Shown here: one piece after another, positions 24,329 to 38,800 of the stretch | Numbering within the stretch: position 1 is the first letter of the stretch | Layout: each line of letters begins with the position of its first letter | Assembly (NCBI RefSeq): GCF_001577835.2 | Contig: NC_029521.1 | Coordinates: 12,522,000-12,585,999, forward strand | Reading direction: 5' to 3' | Origin: Coturnix japonica | Lineage: Eukaryota > Chordata > Aves > Galliformes > Phasianidae | Length of the DNA: 64,000 nt | Translations under genes and position numbers: made by a program | The notes under the pieces: model-generated | Told to the model about the DNA's origin: nothing | Seen by the model: only the letters and a program-made list of their open reading frames with translations | Databases searched by the model: none

Positions 24329-27300
24329 CATGGATGAAAGACTGAAAACTACACTCAAGTGATCTTTTTTCCTCCTTTTGTGAAACCAGACACAGTGTGC
24401 CCAGCAACCAACCCTTCTGTGGCCTCCCCTTGCTGGGTTCAGCTAGCAGTGCAATGTCCTGACCAGCAATTCTCACAAGGCCCATGAGGGCAGCTGCAGG
24501 CCTGTATGGCAGCGGTGGTTTCACCCCAAACAGCCACAGGAATTCACCCTGCAGTGTGCAGCATGGCCAGGCTCTGCTTCCCACACAGCCTGAGCACTAA
24601 GGCTGAAAGGCAGCACAACAACCACAAGCCTCTAATACTCTGTTTCAGGGAAACAGACTTGGAAGATTTCAGGCGATCTATAAGCAAAACTAAGCTTGTA
24701 CCTCTCTGCAGGATCATACTATACCAACACCATGAAGTAACAAGAGCATCATGTGCTCTCTGCAGATACAGGCTGCAAATATTGGTAAAGCATTACTTGA
24801 CGTCACGAAAAAGCAAGCAAGATTTGTGCTGTTCGGCTCAAGTTCATTGCAGAAGACACTAGCAATAGTACTGGAGCCAAGAGCAGTAGCCCTGCAGGGA
24901 ACTGAAGAGTCTCTCAGATAAGACCATGCTGCTGCAGTGACAAGTGGCATATAGAAGTGGTAGATGCATTTTGGACCTGCCTTTTGCCGCTGTCTTTGAG
25001 TCAGATGCAACATGGCCAATTGTCTATGAGATCAGCTTGAGTTAATGGGTATAAGGATGCATTTGGCACTGAGAGCATCAGGAGTACCAAAGGGCTCCAC
25101 AGGGCCCATTTTGCAACTCAACTTCTGTGCTCACAGCCAAAACCCCCACATCTTCGTTGGGACTCAGCCTGGAGGGGAACAGGTTTTCCTTTGCTTGCTT
25201 GCCAACAGCTAAGTTCAGGTCCTTAGAGGTCTGCAGAACTCTTGCTCCAGCTGACGACTTCATGAACACCTAGAGCAGAGAGGAACCTAACTCCCTGCAC
25301 AGCTTTAAATGTTTGTGTTTCCCTGCACGTGTTGGTGACATCATTGCCACCTGAGGGCCTGAACCCTGGTCTTGGAAGGTAAAAACCCTTTGGGTCACCT
25401 TACACTAGAGTTCTTGCTCTTGATGCATATTTATATAATGATTGCTAGATGGCTGTAATTAAATGACTGTAAAGCACCACCTAAAATGCACTAGCAATAA
25501 ATCCTTAATAGTCGATGCTATAACAAGCAGTTACAAAAAATATATCATAACATGCAGATTGTTAACACACTGTCTGGGCTTGTTTAATGTACAGCTTTAA
25601 ATAGTTAAAATGCACATTATTAAAATGGCACATAAAATTTGTAACTAGTAAATAAAGGGTCCAATTCAGCAACAGAATATATCCAGGCTTCAGAAGCGAA
25701 GAAGCAATGAAAAACTGATTTTTGTGTGCTCACCTTCTGCCAGCTTCTCCATGGTCATTCCTTATAGTGAAGCAGGCCCAAAAAAGTCCTAACAAATAAC
25801 AAAGAATTTTCTTAAGTTATTTTTTCCTAAAATTACTAAGCAGCAGAGGATAAATCCCATCCCAGAGGGATGGCTTGCACAAGCAAAGCTTGCTTCTCCA
25901 GGTGTGTCCCTGTCTCATAGGCTTTGTTTACTTTCCTCTAGCATCTCTCTTAACTCAGCACCTGCCCAACAGATATTTCTTTCATGTTTAACCCAGAGCA
26001 ATACAAGACTGCTCAAACTTGTTGGTATCAATGAGATTGTTCCAAGCTTTGTTTCTCCAGACCTTTCTCACTGAACCAGGGGTGAACAAGATCCTTCCTT
26101 TGTTCTGCGCAGTCCTGCTGGTGGTGTCACTGATCCACCACCACTAGTTTCTATGAAGCATACTCCATAAGCCCATCTTTGTCTCTGTTCTGACTCAGAA
26201 GTGTGGTTAAAATCTCATTTATATTACAAGAATGCAAGTGTGTCCAGAAAGTCCTTGGCTTTCCATTCAGTGAGCAAAGGGTGAGTCAGGGAAAAACTAT
26301 TTAGCTGCCCATATTTCTCATTTCTCTTATACCCAGTCAAAGCTGCAGTGTGGGCAATATCTCTATCAGGATGATTTAGCGTGGCTAAAGAATAAAGGAA
26401 ATGCATGCACACAATGCAGAAAAATTAGCAAAATCAATAGGTGAGCAGGTTTTACATACTTGGTGCAAATACTACTGCCTGTGAAAGGGTGATGCTTCTG
26501 TCAGGAGCCATACACACGGCTGGTAAATACAAGCATACTAATCAGATGATGACAAGAGAATATTTTAAACTCCGGTTATAGGAAAGAATGAGGCCATCCT
26601 GTCCCAAGGCCTCAGCACTGCTGTGCATCCTGAGACTGCCAAGAGCAGCAGGTTTGAGCCCTGCTGGTTGGACCACAGGCTTGCTACTTAAAAATGAGAC
26701 AGACATTTTTGAGGCTTCTGAGGCCTGGCTACCCACAACATCAGTGGAAGCTGTGGTAAAATCAACATATATGAGAATCAGAATGGGTTGATTAATTTCT
26801 TCCTTACATTTCGGTAGTGCTTTGTATCAGAAATAACATTGTTGATTTCCCTGGATGTCACGCAGAGAAAAGTTTGACTTGGAAAAAGAAGAGGTGTCAT
26901 AATTCCTCTCTAGTCAGGACTAGGGCTTTGGTACCAGTGCACTACTGAGAGGAGAAACAAGTGGATGTTTTCATTTTTCTTGTGATCAATTAAGCTAGTC
27001 TGCTCCTTGACACAGGCTCTGCATGGTCCACTGATAGCAAGGCATCCAAATGGATTTGCTAAGTCACACCAAGGCAAGTGGTGGCCTACCCCTCGATGTA
27101 TAGCTGGATGAAAATTGTCAGCCTGAAAGCCTATACTAAATTTGGGAGTGCTGTTCAGATTACATACTCCAGCTGCTGGAAATATTTTCTTACAAACAGT
27201 TGGTAATGCAAATACCCTGAGCTTCTCTGGAAACTGCCTCTATCACAGCTTTCAAGTCCAGCCAACTCTACCTCAGTCACTGTTGTATTTCATTCATACC

Positions 27301-30300
27301 ATCTATATCCCATCGTGCTCCTAGCAATTCATAAATTATGACTCCAGTGAGACTATGGGGTTAAACACCAAGGAAGAAAGAATGATGACAGTAATACTTG
27401 TCATTTGTGCAGAGATGCAGCAACACAAAACCCCTTCTCAAACATATGTTATCTTGGAGGAATCTTTCCAAGGGATAGGCTTTCTGAGAAACATTTATGG
27501 CTTTTGAATACACGATAGGCATGAACTTGACATGACCTGCTTTGGCCAAGCCTTGGGCTTCTGTCTGGTCTTTTACCATCACAAATCACTCTATCTGAAG
27601 TGCAGACACTGATATCTTTGGAGATGACAAGGTTACAGCACATACCAATTTGAGAAAAAACAGGATGTAAAGCACTTTGTTCTCAGGATTTAAAAATGAA
27701 AAAATATTTATACTAGAGCTAGGGGAGAACAGCTACATTTTACCCATATGCAAAATCCAATACAATGACTAGACTGATTAAAATACTGCGTACACCAATG
27801 AAACATGAGCATTGACATTCTTATATAGTACTAAGATCCCTCCTTTATCTTGGCATTGGAAAAAATGGAAGGAAAAATAAAAGATATGAGGGCTTTCTAC
27901 TAGTGCACCAGTTAAATATCCTAGACATTAGAGTTGTTTTTCCCTCCTGACTTTCCATAACATCATGCTGCAGAGTTTCATGTTGCCCCAGCTCAGCCTT
28001 CACATCATCTCATCCTGATCTCATACCAATGTACTGCCAAATGGTCAAATTGCACTGGCATTTGACTTGCTTTTATTAAATACTGTAGTACTGGAAAATT
28101 GGATAAAGGTGACACATTTGCAAGAACTAAGACACCTGTTGAGGGATCAGTCTCTAAAGACCCTCTTCTTCAGCATGGCACTGAATGCTACCAGCTGAGT
28201 TGTAGAGGAGGCTGCAGTCAAAGAATTAATCAAAAACCAACAAAAACATCCAGAATATATGTAACCAAAAGGGGCATTCACTGAGGGAAAGAGAGAAAGC
28301 CTAAAGAGGCAGCAAAGATACTCTCTCTGACCTAATAAGACCACTTTTATCTTCTTCCTGGGATATTCCATATACATTACCACACAGCGTAGCAAACTGT
28401 TGACCTGGCTGTTCTCTTGGTCCTACTGTGGCAAAGCCACTTGTGGTTTTCAGATAAGGGCTTACAGACAGGGGCACGGCAAGGTGACATGCATGGCTAA
28501 CATCCAGGTCACTAGATCATCCAAATGACCTTTACTTTGTGATAGGCCTCTGATTGCAATTCTCCTCTGATTCATAATTAAGGAAATTCTATTATACAGT
28601 TCAGCTAAAATTACAGTTGTAGTACAAACCAATTCAACATTAATCTAGATATAATGGTAAATTTTCTCCTCTGTAATTGAATAATTACTGCAATACAACA
28701 CTAGCAGGGCAAAGATCAGGAACATTTCAAGGGATTATCACTCAGAAACAGGCATTTTAAAACTGTATTTCTCATCCATACAACACTTCACAGAAATGAA
28801 TCCTCTGCAAAAAAGAATGTTGAGAAACTGAACTGAGAATCATTAAAGAGATTTTTAAAATGAAGAACCACATTATTACATATAATCATTTTCCTTTCAC
28901 ACTCATTTGTTTTAATCTATTCATGCTCCTTAGAAAACATTACACAACTTTATTCATATCATTGTTTTCTTTAAATATGTGCATTTCAGTAAATTACAGT
29001 TATATGTATCAAATTAGTGAGTTAAAATGTTGGTCTGATGCTTGAACTGAGCAGTCATTTGTTTAAAAAAAAATAATTAAAAAATAATTGCCTTGTTTTC
29101 CTGTCTGTAAATTTTCTCTGTAAATCTATGATTTTTTTATTTTATTTTTTTTTCCAGTGCATTCATTATTCAGCATATTAACTGAATAGTCCTACAGAGA
29201 CTTCTCTGCTTTTGAATCATTCACAGCCTGTTAGTTCCAATTATTTCGCATTTAAAATCTGAACTCTAGTCCTCAGCTTTTATTGGACATAAAGTTTACA
29301 TGAACCGATTCTGTTCTTCAGTTGAACAAACGTGATCAGATTGCAAAAGGAATAAGTTTCATACACAACTTCTGCTGTTCATGTTGGTATATCAACAAGA
29401 GTAAATTCCTTAGCTAGAATACAAGATCAATGTGAGCACAAGCTGAAAGTCAGCCCCGCACAATTCCAAAGCAGCGTGCCCACCTTACAAAGAAAACCAT
29501 TATTCCACATAGTAAGTGAAGCACACACTGCCTCCTTTGCCAAGTCTACATGGTTATGTTCGCTTCTAGAAAGACTACTTCTTTTAACAACTTCAGCAGA
29601 ACAGTTTTCCTAAGGTTTGCTGCACTTCAGAGCTGTCCCCATGGGCTGTTACAAGGATGGAGTTATGGACCTGGAAAGCACAGTTTTGGTAAGGGCTGTG
29701 CTAATGCCATGACATTACTAGGACTCTGGGGCAGTGCCCTGTCATTCTCTGCTCATGGAAGGCTTAGGAAAGTGGGGCTGACTGCAGCCTCCAGTCCTCT
29801 GAGGCCAGGTAACATGAAAATCAAGGTATTTATAGAGTGGAGAGGGCAAGGGGAATGGATAACAGGCAACAGTAAATAAGAAACAAAGAATGAAACAGTC
29901 AAAAGCAACTTTATAGGGAGTGAGAAGTGCCCTAGAGTGGTCATTAGCCACACTGCAAGGAAAGAGATACAACAAAAAAGGGGGAACATTTGCTGCAGAT
30001 ACTATCAGGTGGGAAGGATTGGAGGAGGCTGTTATTCTTGAAAGCATTTAATGAACTGGCAGATGGCCCTGTGGTCAGGACACAGGAAATACAAGTCCCA
30101 TTCCGGCTGCAAGACCTCCTGTGTGGGAGCAAAAGAGTCACACAGGTGTCTGAGATGACCAGCAGCAGGACAGGGCACAGATGGCACAGAGACATCAGGG
30201 TGCCTAGCACCAAAGCAGCTATCAGAATTGATGGGGAATGTCTGTTCCAGCATGGGAATGTCTTCATGCTTTGCCTCGCATAAAGCCATCTGAAATGGGC

Positions 30301-30707
30301 AAGAACATCTGCTTTTGTTTTCACAGTAAAAGCTGACACTGGAGGAGATATACACATTTTAGGAGGGGAGCGCATTCTGGAGTGGAATTACTTGTAATAC
30401 AAACAATATGAAACCATCCTGGGAACACTGTTATTTAGTGAAAACTTACTGTACTTAAGAGGACAAAGCAGACTGTAAGGGTGGCAGGAGGAGGTGTACT
30501 GAGATAACAGGGTGCTCTCTTGACAGTGGGATAGCAAGGCAAATCAACCCAAGTGCACAGTGGATGGGTGGCTTCTGGTCAGGATTTGGTGGTCCAATGC
30601 TGTCACTGTGGTCACTGCTTCCCTGATTTGCTTCTGGGAATGTGGATTTGGTTGTCCCATTTCTCCTTAAGCAAAAAGCAAGCTACCCTTCATCCTCTCT
30701 CTGTCTT

Positions 30708-30940
30708 TCATAGAATCATAGAATGGCTTGGGTTGGAAGGGACCCTGAGGATCACCAAGTTCCAATCCCCCTGCTGCAGGCAGGGCCACCAACCTCCAGA
30801 TCTGGTATTAGATCAGGTTGCCCAGGGCCCCATCCAACCTGGTCTTGAACACCTCCAGGGATGGAGCATCCACTACCTCTCTGGGCAGCCTGATCCAGCA
30901 CCTCACCACTCCCTCTGTAAAGAACTTCCCCCTGAAATCC
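30708..30940 (-). mobile_element. CR1 LINE 3' fragment (5'-truncated)
   Basis: The sequence starts tcatagaatcatagaatgg, the reverse complement of the characteristic CR1 3' terminal repeat (ATTCTATGATTCTATGA type). It continues with CR1 tail phrases such as gggttggaagggacc, ccccatccaacctgg and ccagggatgg. The element therefore runs on the minus strand with its 3' end at the left. About 230 bp of tail survive and no reverse transcriptase sequence is present, as is typical of avian CR1 copies. It breaks off near 30940, where unrelated sequence resumes. It ends in the octamer-type repeat, with no poly(A). Confidence 0.93.
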
Positions 30941-32241
30941 ATTGTTTTTGTGCATGTAAAGGCAGATGGGATCAAATAACATCACAAAAAAAGTTATACT
31001 TAGGGCTAGTGAATGAGCCTTAATGGGAAACCAGGAAAATATTTCACCATAGCTAGCAGTGTTTGGAAAGCAGTTCTCACTAATGGATGTGCTTAAACAC
31101 GAGTGCAGCCTATTTATGCATGATAGAACTGTTCAGTAGAAAGAAGGAAGGTCTCAAGTTTGCTGTCCAGGAATGTTTTACCCCAAACAACCCATCTAAT
31201 AATTTATGCAAAGGATATTCAGTGGCAGAACATGATTTTAACTCACTGACTACAACGTCATCCAGGTCTAGACAGATGCTCCTGGTCTAAAGCTGCCTGA
31301 GCTGACAGACATTATAGTAACTCTGTAATATGGATGCTTGACAAATTTTTAGAACATAAAAATGTTCTTTTCAAGACAATTTCTTAAAACAGAAAAATAT
31401 AGAAACTGTAAAAGTACAGTTTCTATTCTCTTATAAAATCCTCCCAAACAGTTAAAATCTGCAGCAAACACAAGGAACTACTATTTCAAAGGAAGAGTAC
31501 CACATGGAAATAAAACAATTCCAGAGACAGATTGATTTCTAAAAAAGAAGAAGAAAAAAAAGAATTAAATTTCTCCATGTAAGTAAAGGATTAAAGTAGA
31601 TCTTTCAAGATTAGAAATGGTAGTTATTGGAGAGAGCAGAAAACAGGAATGAAAAAGAAACAACCTATAAAAAACATATATGAATGCCTATATGAATAGC
31701 AGCAAGAATTCCTATGACTTATTCATGCAGACTTTTTCTACCATGAGCTTTTGTCATCAAGAAAGCAAGTGTGGCTCACAAGTACCATTGAAAATAACCA
31801 AAATACTCATTACAGAGTTTTTTGCATTGAAGCAGACAACTCAGAGCTAGATAGTGAACAAGATCTTGCATGACCAATTCCATTCTATTCAGTTCAGCTG
31901 GTTAAGCAAATTATAAAAGACAAATCAGATGAAGTATATATAAGCAATTTCTAGTTGCATGGTTGAAGGAAAAGCACAGCATATCAAATTGGTAACTTTT
32001 TTCTCTTCCCGCTGAGTAGTTACTCTCACACAAAACATTTCCCATAGCATTCCCTCTTTCCATTAAAAGCAGGGGAACTCTCATGCTGCCATGTCAAGAA
32101 CTGGGCTGTACTGCTGTGGTAACAGCAGCATCTAGAATTCCAAATAGGAAATGCGAAAGTTTATATGACTGTGTAAGAAAACCAAACCAACTTTAAAAAT
32201 AAATATAATCATGAGGTTTTAATGAACTGTTTGACACATCT

Positions 32242-32266
32242 AAAAAAAAAAAAAAAAAAAAAAAAA
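32242..32266. repeat. A25 mononucleotide run
   Basis: Twenty-five consecutive A. An AATAAA occurs about 37 nt upstream (32199), but the preceding sequence resembles no transcript I recognise, so I treat this as a simple repeat. Confidence 0.9.
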
Positions 32267-32375
32267 GGAAAATAAAAGGGTTGAGTAGTCAGGCCAAAAT
32301 AAGCCCACTGAGGCCCTAAGCATAGTAGCTTGCAAAAGCTTTAGCTTCTAATTTGCCATAATGACATAACATTTT

Positions 32376-32583
32376 GTTTTAGAACAATATGCTGCAAAGG
32401 TATTGTCTGAACTCCAACGTGGGGGTATGTGAGCCACTGTCACCGTTTAGATTGCAACATTTGCAAAGACCAGTTGTAGCCTCTGCTATGATGAATCTAA
32501 CAACATGGAAGAAAGAGGCAATTTCCAAACCCAAGGAGCCCATCGTTGAAACCCAGAGCAAATTTGGTGAGGGGAAAGAATAG
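32376..32583 (+). other. Possible untranslated exon / upstream ORF before gene 2
   Basis: An acceptor-like string attttgttttag ends at 32381. It is followed by a 64-codon ORF (32389-32583), and a donor-like ttg|gtgagg lies at 32567. If this were an exon, the intron to gene 2 at 32567-32638 would be only 72 bp. The ORF is not in frame with the phosphatase, so it would be 5' UTR with an upstream ORF. I recognise no homologue of the peptide. Weakly supported. Confidence 0.2.
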
Positions 32584-32638
32584 AGCACTACCTCAGAAAT
32601 GTCTGGCTGGTAGTAACTGTTTGTCTTCCACCTTTCAG

Positions 32639-32827
32639 GATGGCCTGGGACTCACTGTGTGGCAGGGACCTGCTGCGTCCCACAATAAGAAGAGCCTCAA
32701 GTATTACTCGCAGAGGGCAGAGAGGAGACACCCCATCCCTGGAGGAGCTGCAGCGCCTGCTTTGGACACGTGCACACCCCAGGGGGCATGTGGATGAAGT
32801 CTGGCCAAACCTTTATGTGGGAGACCT
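32639..32827 (+). CDS. DUSP13B: DUSP13B first coding exon
   Basis: Acceptor ccacctttcag ends at 32638. The ATG is at 32640-32642, followed by G at +4. It encodes a basic N-terminal segment, then [12 protein letters not shown] and [12 protein letters not shown]. Donor ct|gtaaga begins at 32828, phase 2. Confidence 0.93.
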
Positions 32828-35800
32828 GTAAGAGAGGGAAGGGCTGAAGGTGCTGATGAAATTCTTAGCTCCCATCCCACCCCCCTAAATCATCCACTCT
32901 TTTTAAAGAGAGAGATAGGTACTAATTTGGAGACTCTTTGGAGCAAGCCGTCTTTTTGATTGAGGCTGAACCTTGCTTAGGATACCACAGCACACAGGAA
33001 AGGCAACCTGAGCGTTCCCTTCCAGGAGAGTACTATCCCTCCTAACCTCTCCCCCTGTGTTAGCACAGGAATCCCATGGTGCAATAGCCTGTTGGGGTCA
33101 CAGCATCACTACTAAAGTGCTAACACCAGAGCCATGTCAAACAGAACACCCTGGTACTTGCCTCCCATTTCAGATGTCATCAGTCCCAGAACTGATGAAT
33201 GCTCAGCAGAGGTGACTTAGTGAAAAAACAGATCAGAAAACTTTCAGCTTGTGCACAAATATACCTTACCCCAACCTTCTCAATTGAGAAGAATCTGAGC
33301 AGGCATTTGGTGGAAAATGTAGGAAATCTAAGAGCCAGTTTCTTAAAAGTCCAATTTGGTCTTGAAACATTTATGCAAACACTTTAAATCTAATCATCCT
33401 GTCAGAAAAAAAAGCCTTTATAACTTTCTAACAAACTGCACCAGCTGCCGCATGTTTTATGCTGCACCACAATGCAGCAGGAGAATGAAAAGCACTTTTC
33501 TTCCTCCAGGTATGTTGCTCGTGACAAAGCACAGCTGAGCCGAATGGGCATCTCCCATATTGTGAATGCTGCTGCTGGGCGCTTCCACATCAACACTGGC
33601 CCCAACTTCTACAAAGACCTTCCCGTGGATTACTATGGTGTAGAAGCAGAGGACAGCCCAAACTTTGATCTCAGCATTTACTTCTACCCAGTTGCTCGGT
33701 ACATAAGAGCCGCACTGAATTCCCCAAGAGGTAACCAGACCACCTGTGCATATGACAGACCTTCAGCATGCTTTTTGGTGCTGCTTGACCAAGTTGGGTG
33801 AGTTAACAAGTAGTGCTCAGCATAAATGAACCACCTGCAGGTGGGGGTAAGAACCCTAAAGCAAGCAAACACAGACCAAGCAGAGTCATGCCTGCCTCCC
33901 AAACTCCCACAGCAAGTCTTGCAAAGTTGATGACACTAGCTGTAAAGAGAAAATATGTAGCTTGTTACAGAAATCACTACCCCATATGGGGAAGAATAGA
34001 AATAAAGTCACACTACTCTGGAAGTTTATTTCTAGTCCTCCTGTACCACTCTCATACTCTTCTTCTAGAAATTCCTGCTAGAAGCAAATTATTTACTGCC
34101 AGAATTCCTCCCAAGTTCTACATGGACTTGGCATAGGAAGCCCAGGTTGTGCTCTGAAGCAGAGCAGTTCACCAGACATAAAGCATAGGAATGTGGGCAC
34201 ATCTTAGAGCCACTCAGTCACCCTAAGCTGCTCCAGGACAGCAGCTGCTGCTGCCTCTCTGCTGTCCTACAGGACACACACTGCTCACCAGCCTGGTAAC
34301 AGCCCCTGGTACACCTTTGCCCTGGGCCTTGCAAGTCCTCTAGGGCTTGAGGGCAGGCTGTCATATGGGTGGGTTTTGCTTTGACTTGTTTGCTTGTTTC
34401 AAAAACTGCATGTTAGTGTAAGCTTCTGACAGCTTATGCATTATGCCTTTGTATTTGCACACGAAGGAAGAAAATGCTAAAATACAGTTGAACAGATGTT
34501 CTTTTTCACTGAAAATAAAGCAGGGAAGAGTGCAGTGAATAAGCTTTCAGAGGGGCTTTTTCTGTGTCTCATGCTATTCAGCATCTCTATCAGCAAAGGC
34601 AACAGAATAGCAGGCATTTACTACCTACACATGGATGTCCTGAGCTCTGGGAGGAAATGTATACACACGATCTTGCCAAATTACTGAATTGTTTTAAAGT
34701 AAAAGCTGGAACTGGGTAAAATATTGTAATGTTAATGATCTGCAGAATTCCCATGAGCACAAAAAAGGGAAGAAACTGCTAGGAATCAAATTGGTAGAAG
34801 TGCACCTAAGCAACAGCACCAGCCAGGAGATAACACCACACTGTTGCTAGGAAGTAACCTGGATAGGAAGATAACAAGAAAAATCCTTGGACTTGCTCAA
34901 TGCTGTCCAGGTACAATGCCAGACATCTGAAGTTGATGGGAACCCTGAACTTTAAGTCTTTACAGTAGCAAGTCACCTCTGTACCACAAAAATGCAGCTG
35001 CCCACTGAAAAGTGATTTATTAAGAGAACAGTCAGTTATGCACACAGCATGTTATTTTGCTGTAATACCAGTGAGTGCCCTAAAATATTAACTACCCAGC
35101 TTGGTGAGTGAGTAGATCTGATCTACACACCTAGCGACCTACACTATACAAACTGGGAAAGGAAGACATGGTAACAGAACCTAGTGCAATTCTGTGCTAG
35201 ACACAGGAGTTTACTGCTGCTTTGAGGCCATAATCTATCCCAATAGAAAGCATTTGCTTTTGTGAAATTGAGGGCTGCATTTAGATTTCAAAACCACTAA
35301 TGTACTTGGGAAACTTGGATCTGCACCCATGCCTGTTACAGCATATACTATTTACAAGTGAAGTCATTAATGGTGGTGCTCCAGGGAAAAGTAAGATCCA
35401 AAATCTCTTCATTTGTGTGCAAAACGAGATTAAAAAAAAAAAATTTTTAAAAATCCAAATGGACTGACAAAAGACAGAAAACAACAGATGAATCATGGTG
35501 GCCACAAAAGCAAACAAAAGCAGTGTTCTGCATATCCAAATACTAGAAGTTATCAGAACAAGTTAGTGCTCAAGGCAAACACAATGAACTCATCATCTCT
35601 AGAGTGCCTATTTATCCCTACTCCTGCATTTTTAGATACTGCTTTACTGAACTCCATATGGAAGCAGGGTTCTGGGAATGGAGACAAGGTGAAATTCAAT
35701 CATACACAGGCCAGCTGTTGCTGACATTCATCATTTCAAGGGAAGCGCAACAGTTTGGAAAATATATAAACAAGATGTTCTAAAAGCATAATTTCCTGAG

Positions 35801-38800
35801 GTACAGAAATTTAGCAGCTAAATATCCATGACCTGCTAAGGGATGAGACAGGGAGAGGATTGTTATTCACATCATTTAGAAGAAGAAAAAAAAGCTGCAT
35901 TTATCGTAAGCAGTGATGCTGAACAAAAAATTATGCCAGGTGACAAGAGGCCTGTTCATATGAAATTCAGGATTTAATGAGGTACTTTTGTTAGACTGAG
36001 AAGTCATTTAAGATTACTACCCACTTATTCCAGATTTCTGTCTTAACTAAACAGATCTTTGGTGATACCAGCATCTATCTTGCCCCTTTGCAAGGCATCT
36101 GAGCAGTTAGCATTTTGGGGGGAGAGCAGCTTATCCTGAGCATAAATCAGCAGTTTGACAAAGTTGAGCAAAATTGGAAGGAAAAGTGAATTAAGCACAG
36201 AGATGGAGGCGTGCCACCACAGCTATCACACTAGCACTGTAAAGAGAGAAAGATTCCCAAGCAGAATCCCCAAGCTCATCATTTTCTTGCCCTCCCAAAA
36301 CATGTTTAAAATGGGCAGGTTAAAGCTATCCATTAACTTACTAGAATAGTAAACTCTCTCCAAGGCATTTCCCTTCTTCCACACCACCAGAACTAACTAA
36401 GAGCCAAACTCCTTCTCCATTTGTATTGCTGTTGTTGCTTGTTGGTTAGGAAAAAAGCTTAACTGAGGAGAAAAGGGTCCTCTCTTGACTCTACCATAGG
36501 GGTACCACGGGCAACACTCCATGCTGCCACTGCCCCCAGCAGGTGCCCCTACCTGTTCCACCAGGCCTGGACAGAAGGGGCACGCAGCCACTTACAGCTC
36601 CCTTCAGACTTCTTTCTGTTTGCAGCCATAAGAAAACAGATGCTTCATAAATCAAGAACTAGACGATTGGTTGTGCTCCTGGCTACAGCATGGTGGCACA
36701 ACGTAGCAAGAGATGAGGGAACTGTGGTGGAGCAGGAAGAGCTGCTGCAAGTAGGCAGCATGGTTCCGCTGGGTCCAATGGGGTGAGGGCAGCTGGGGTG
36801 CGCACGCAGGGTGATGGAGCTGGAGCCTGGTCTGGAGCCAAATCATATCCATCCTGCAAGGAAACAAGGGATAGTTCAGGACATTTAGCTCAGTTAATGA
36901 TGAGTAGCAGAAGGACAATAAGATATTATGCGTTTTAATGGCTAATTTGTTCAACTACATTGAATTTCCCAACTTGAATTTGGCCAACAAAGTTGAATGT
37001 GCAAACTTTATCCCTACTGCAAACCCTTTGATGTCAGCAGAGTTACAGCAGGCATGAGCTGGATACAATATCCATAATCCGTTGTTAAAAACCAAGTGTT
37101 ATTGTTCTGCACAAATCCCAGCCAGATGACAGCCATTGTCTGCCTCTGCAAAGAGTAGTTTGAGATGCGCGGTGCAACATTTCAAATAAGGATTGCAAGA
37201 TTTAAGAATCCTGGAAGCTAAGTGCCCTCTCTTCTCCTCAGTTAATCCCATTATTCCTAAGGGATCCTGTTACACGCTCGCTGAGACAAGGTTGCAACAC
37301 GGCCCTCTCATGTGGGATTGGTCCAACTTCTCTTAGCACTCTATGTGCAAAACAAAGGCCGGGGAGGCAAAGCTGGAGGACCTCAGCTTGTGGCAAAGAT
37401 TCCGTGGGGCAGAAGATCTGGTTATAACCTCCTTGCCCACCCCACGACAGGGACAGGCATCACAATGGCCATTGTGAAGGCTGCTCACAGTTGCTCCCAG
37501 CACTGCTTTCCAGGCCCTGCTCCAGCTGCCACCCAGGAGCCCAGCCTGGTGCTGGGACAGTGCAGGCAGCTGCCTCCTGCAGGAGGCTCACACAGTGCTC
37601 TGGTGTCGAGATGGCTGCAGTCAGATGTGCCTCAGGCAATGCTCTGGCATAGCATGTTATGGTGGTTCAGAGTGCCACTTAACCCAAGTACAGTGCAGGG
37701 ACAGGGCTCTGAGCCTGTAAACAGAACTAAATAGCAACACGGCTTTTGTTTCCTGACTCAACTTTAACATTCAATTTGTTTGCTACAAATAATCACATAG
37801 TAAATTCAAATCTGCTTTCATTAGAGCAATTTTACATTAATTAAATCATTTCACATGACTGATTTATCTGCAACAAACAGCCATTCTACTGTTAGTGTAC
37901 CAGCATTTCTCATAACCTCCCTGTGTGGTGAAACAGAGGCTAACAATATGGAATAGATACTGCACGTGTAAAAAAGGTAACATACCTGCACCCTCATGGG
38001 AGCCACTGTACTGAAGAGCCACAGAGACTGGGCCTGAAGTGAATAGTTGCAGCTTGTTTGGACTCTCGATGACACATCTTTTAAAACAAGCTGCTCAGCT
38101 AGGAGGACGCTTCTGAAGTGCAGACAATCTAGACAAGCAGGGAAGAAAATTTATATACACTCTTACTCCCCACTTCCTCATGTCACACAGTCAGGACTTA
38201 AACCAGCAGAGAGCAAAGCTAGGCTGTACAAGCTGGTCCCTGGAATTTGTTCTGCTCTGTGTCCTTAACAAAAACATACTGGACAATGTTTGATGGCAGT
38301 ATCTATACCCGTGTTGAGTTTAATTTTCAGATCCTGACTGTAGGTGGGGCCAAGCACTTCCCAAGGCAAAAGGCTCCTTATGGGTAAAAAAAAGTAGAGA
38401 CCCAAAAATCACTTTGTAGAAAGGAGGCTCAGAAGAACAAGCCCTATCCGGTGTTTACAACTGAGTTACAACTACTTAGTGCACTAAACTCAAGTCCAAC
38501 GTAAAGGCCATCTCCATGATTTTGTGTGCTTTCTGTGCACCCTGCTTCCTGTTGGAGTTCAAATGATAAATAGCATTTATTTTTTTCACTCATAGAGTTC
38601 TGGTAGCTTACAAGTTGTCAAACAACAAAAAGGTCTTTCTGATTCCAAGGCAATTTCTCAGAACATCTTGCTCTTTGGTGTCATTGCCTTGGATGCACAC
38701 TAGGGCCAAGTATTTGGGTTTCCCAGTCACTTCCACTACTTTCCAGTCAGGCCTGCAAGCTACTTAGGCACGGATTATTCCAAAGGAAAATCTTAGCCCT

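Larger units (their letters stand above)
16023..32638. other. Intergenic region between genes 1 and 2 (16.6 kb)
   Basis: Includes the unplaced 3' UTR of gene 1. It holds a G-quadruplex motif (16516), a TA repeat (17517), an (AAAT)n tract (17567), a CpG island with a CTCF-like site (17641-17952), a 15-bp direct duplication (24299), an AT-rich candidate conserved block (25430-25660), a CR1 LINE fragment (30708) and an A25 run (32242). I recognise no protein-coding exon; open frames in the CpG island reflect base composition. Confidence 0.6.
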
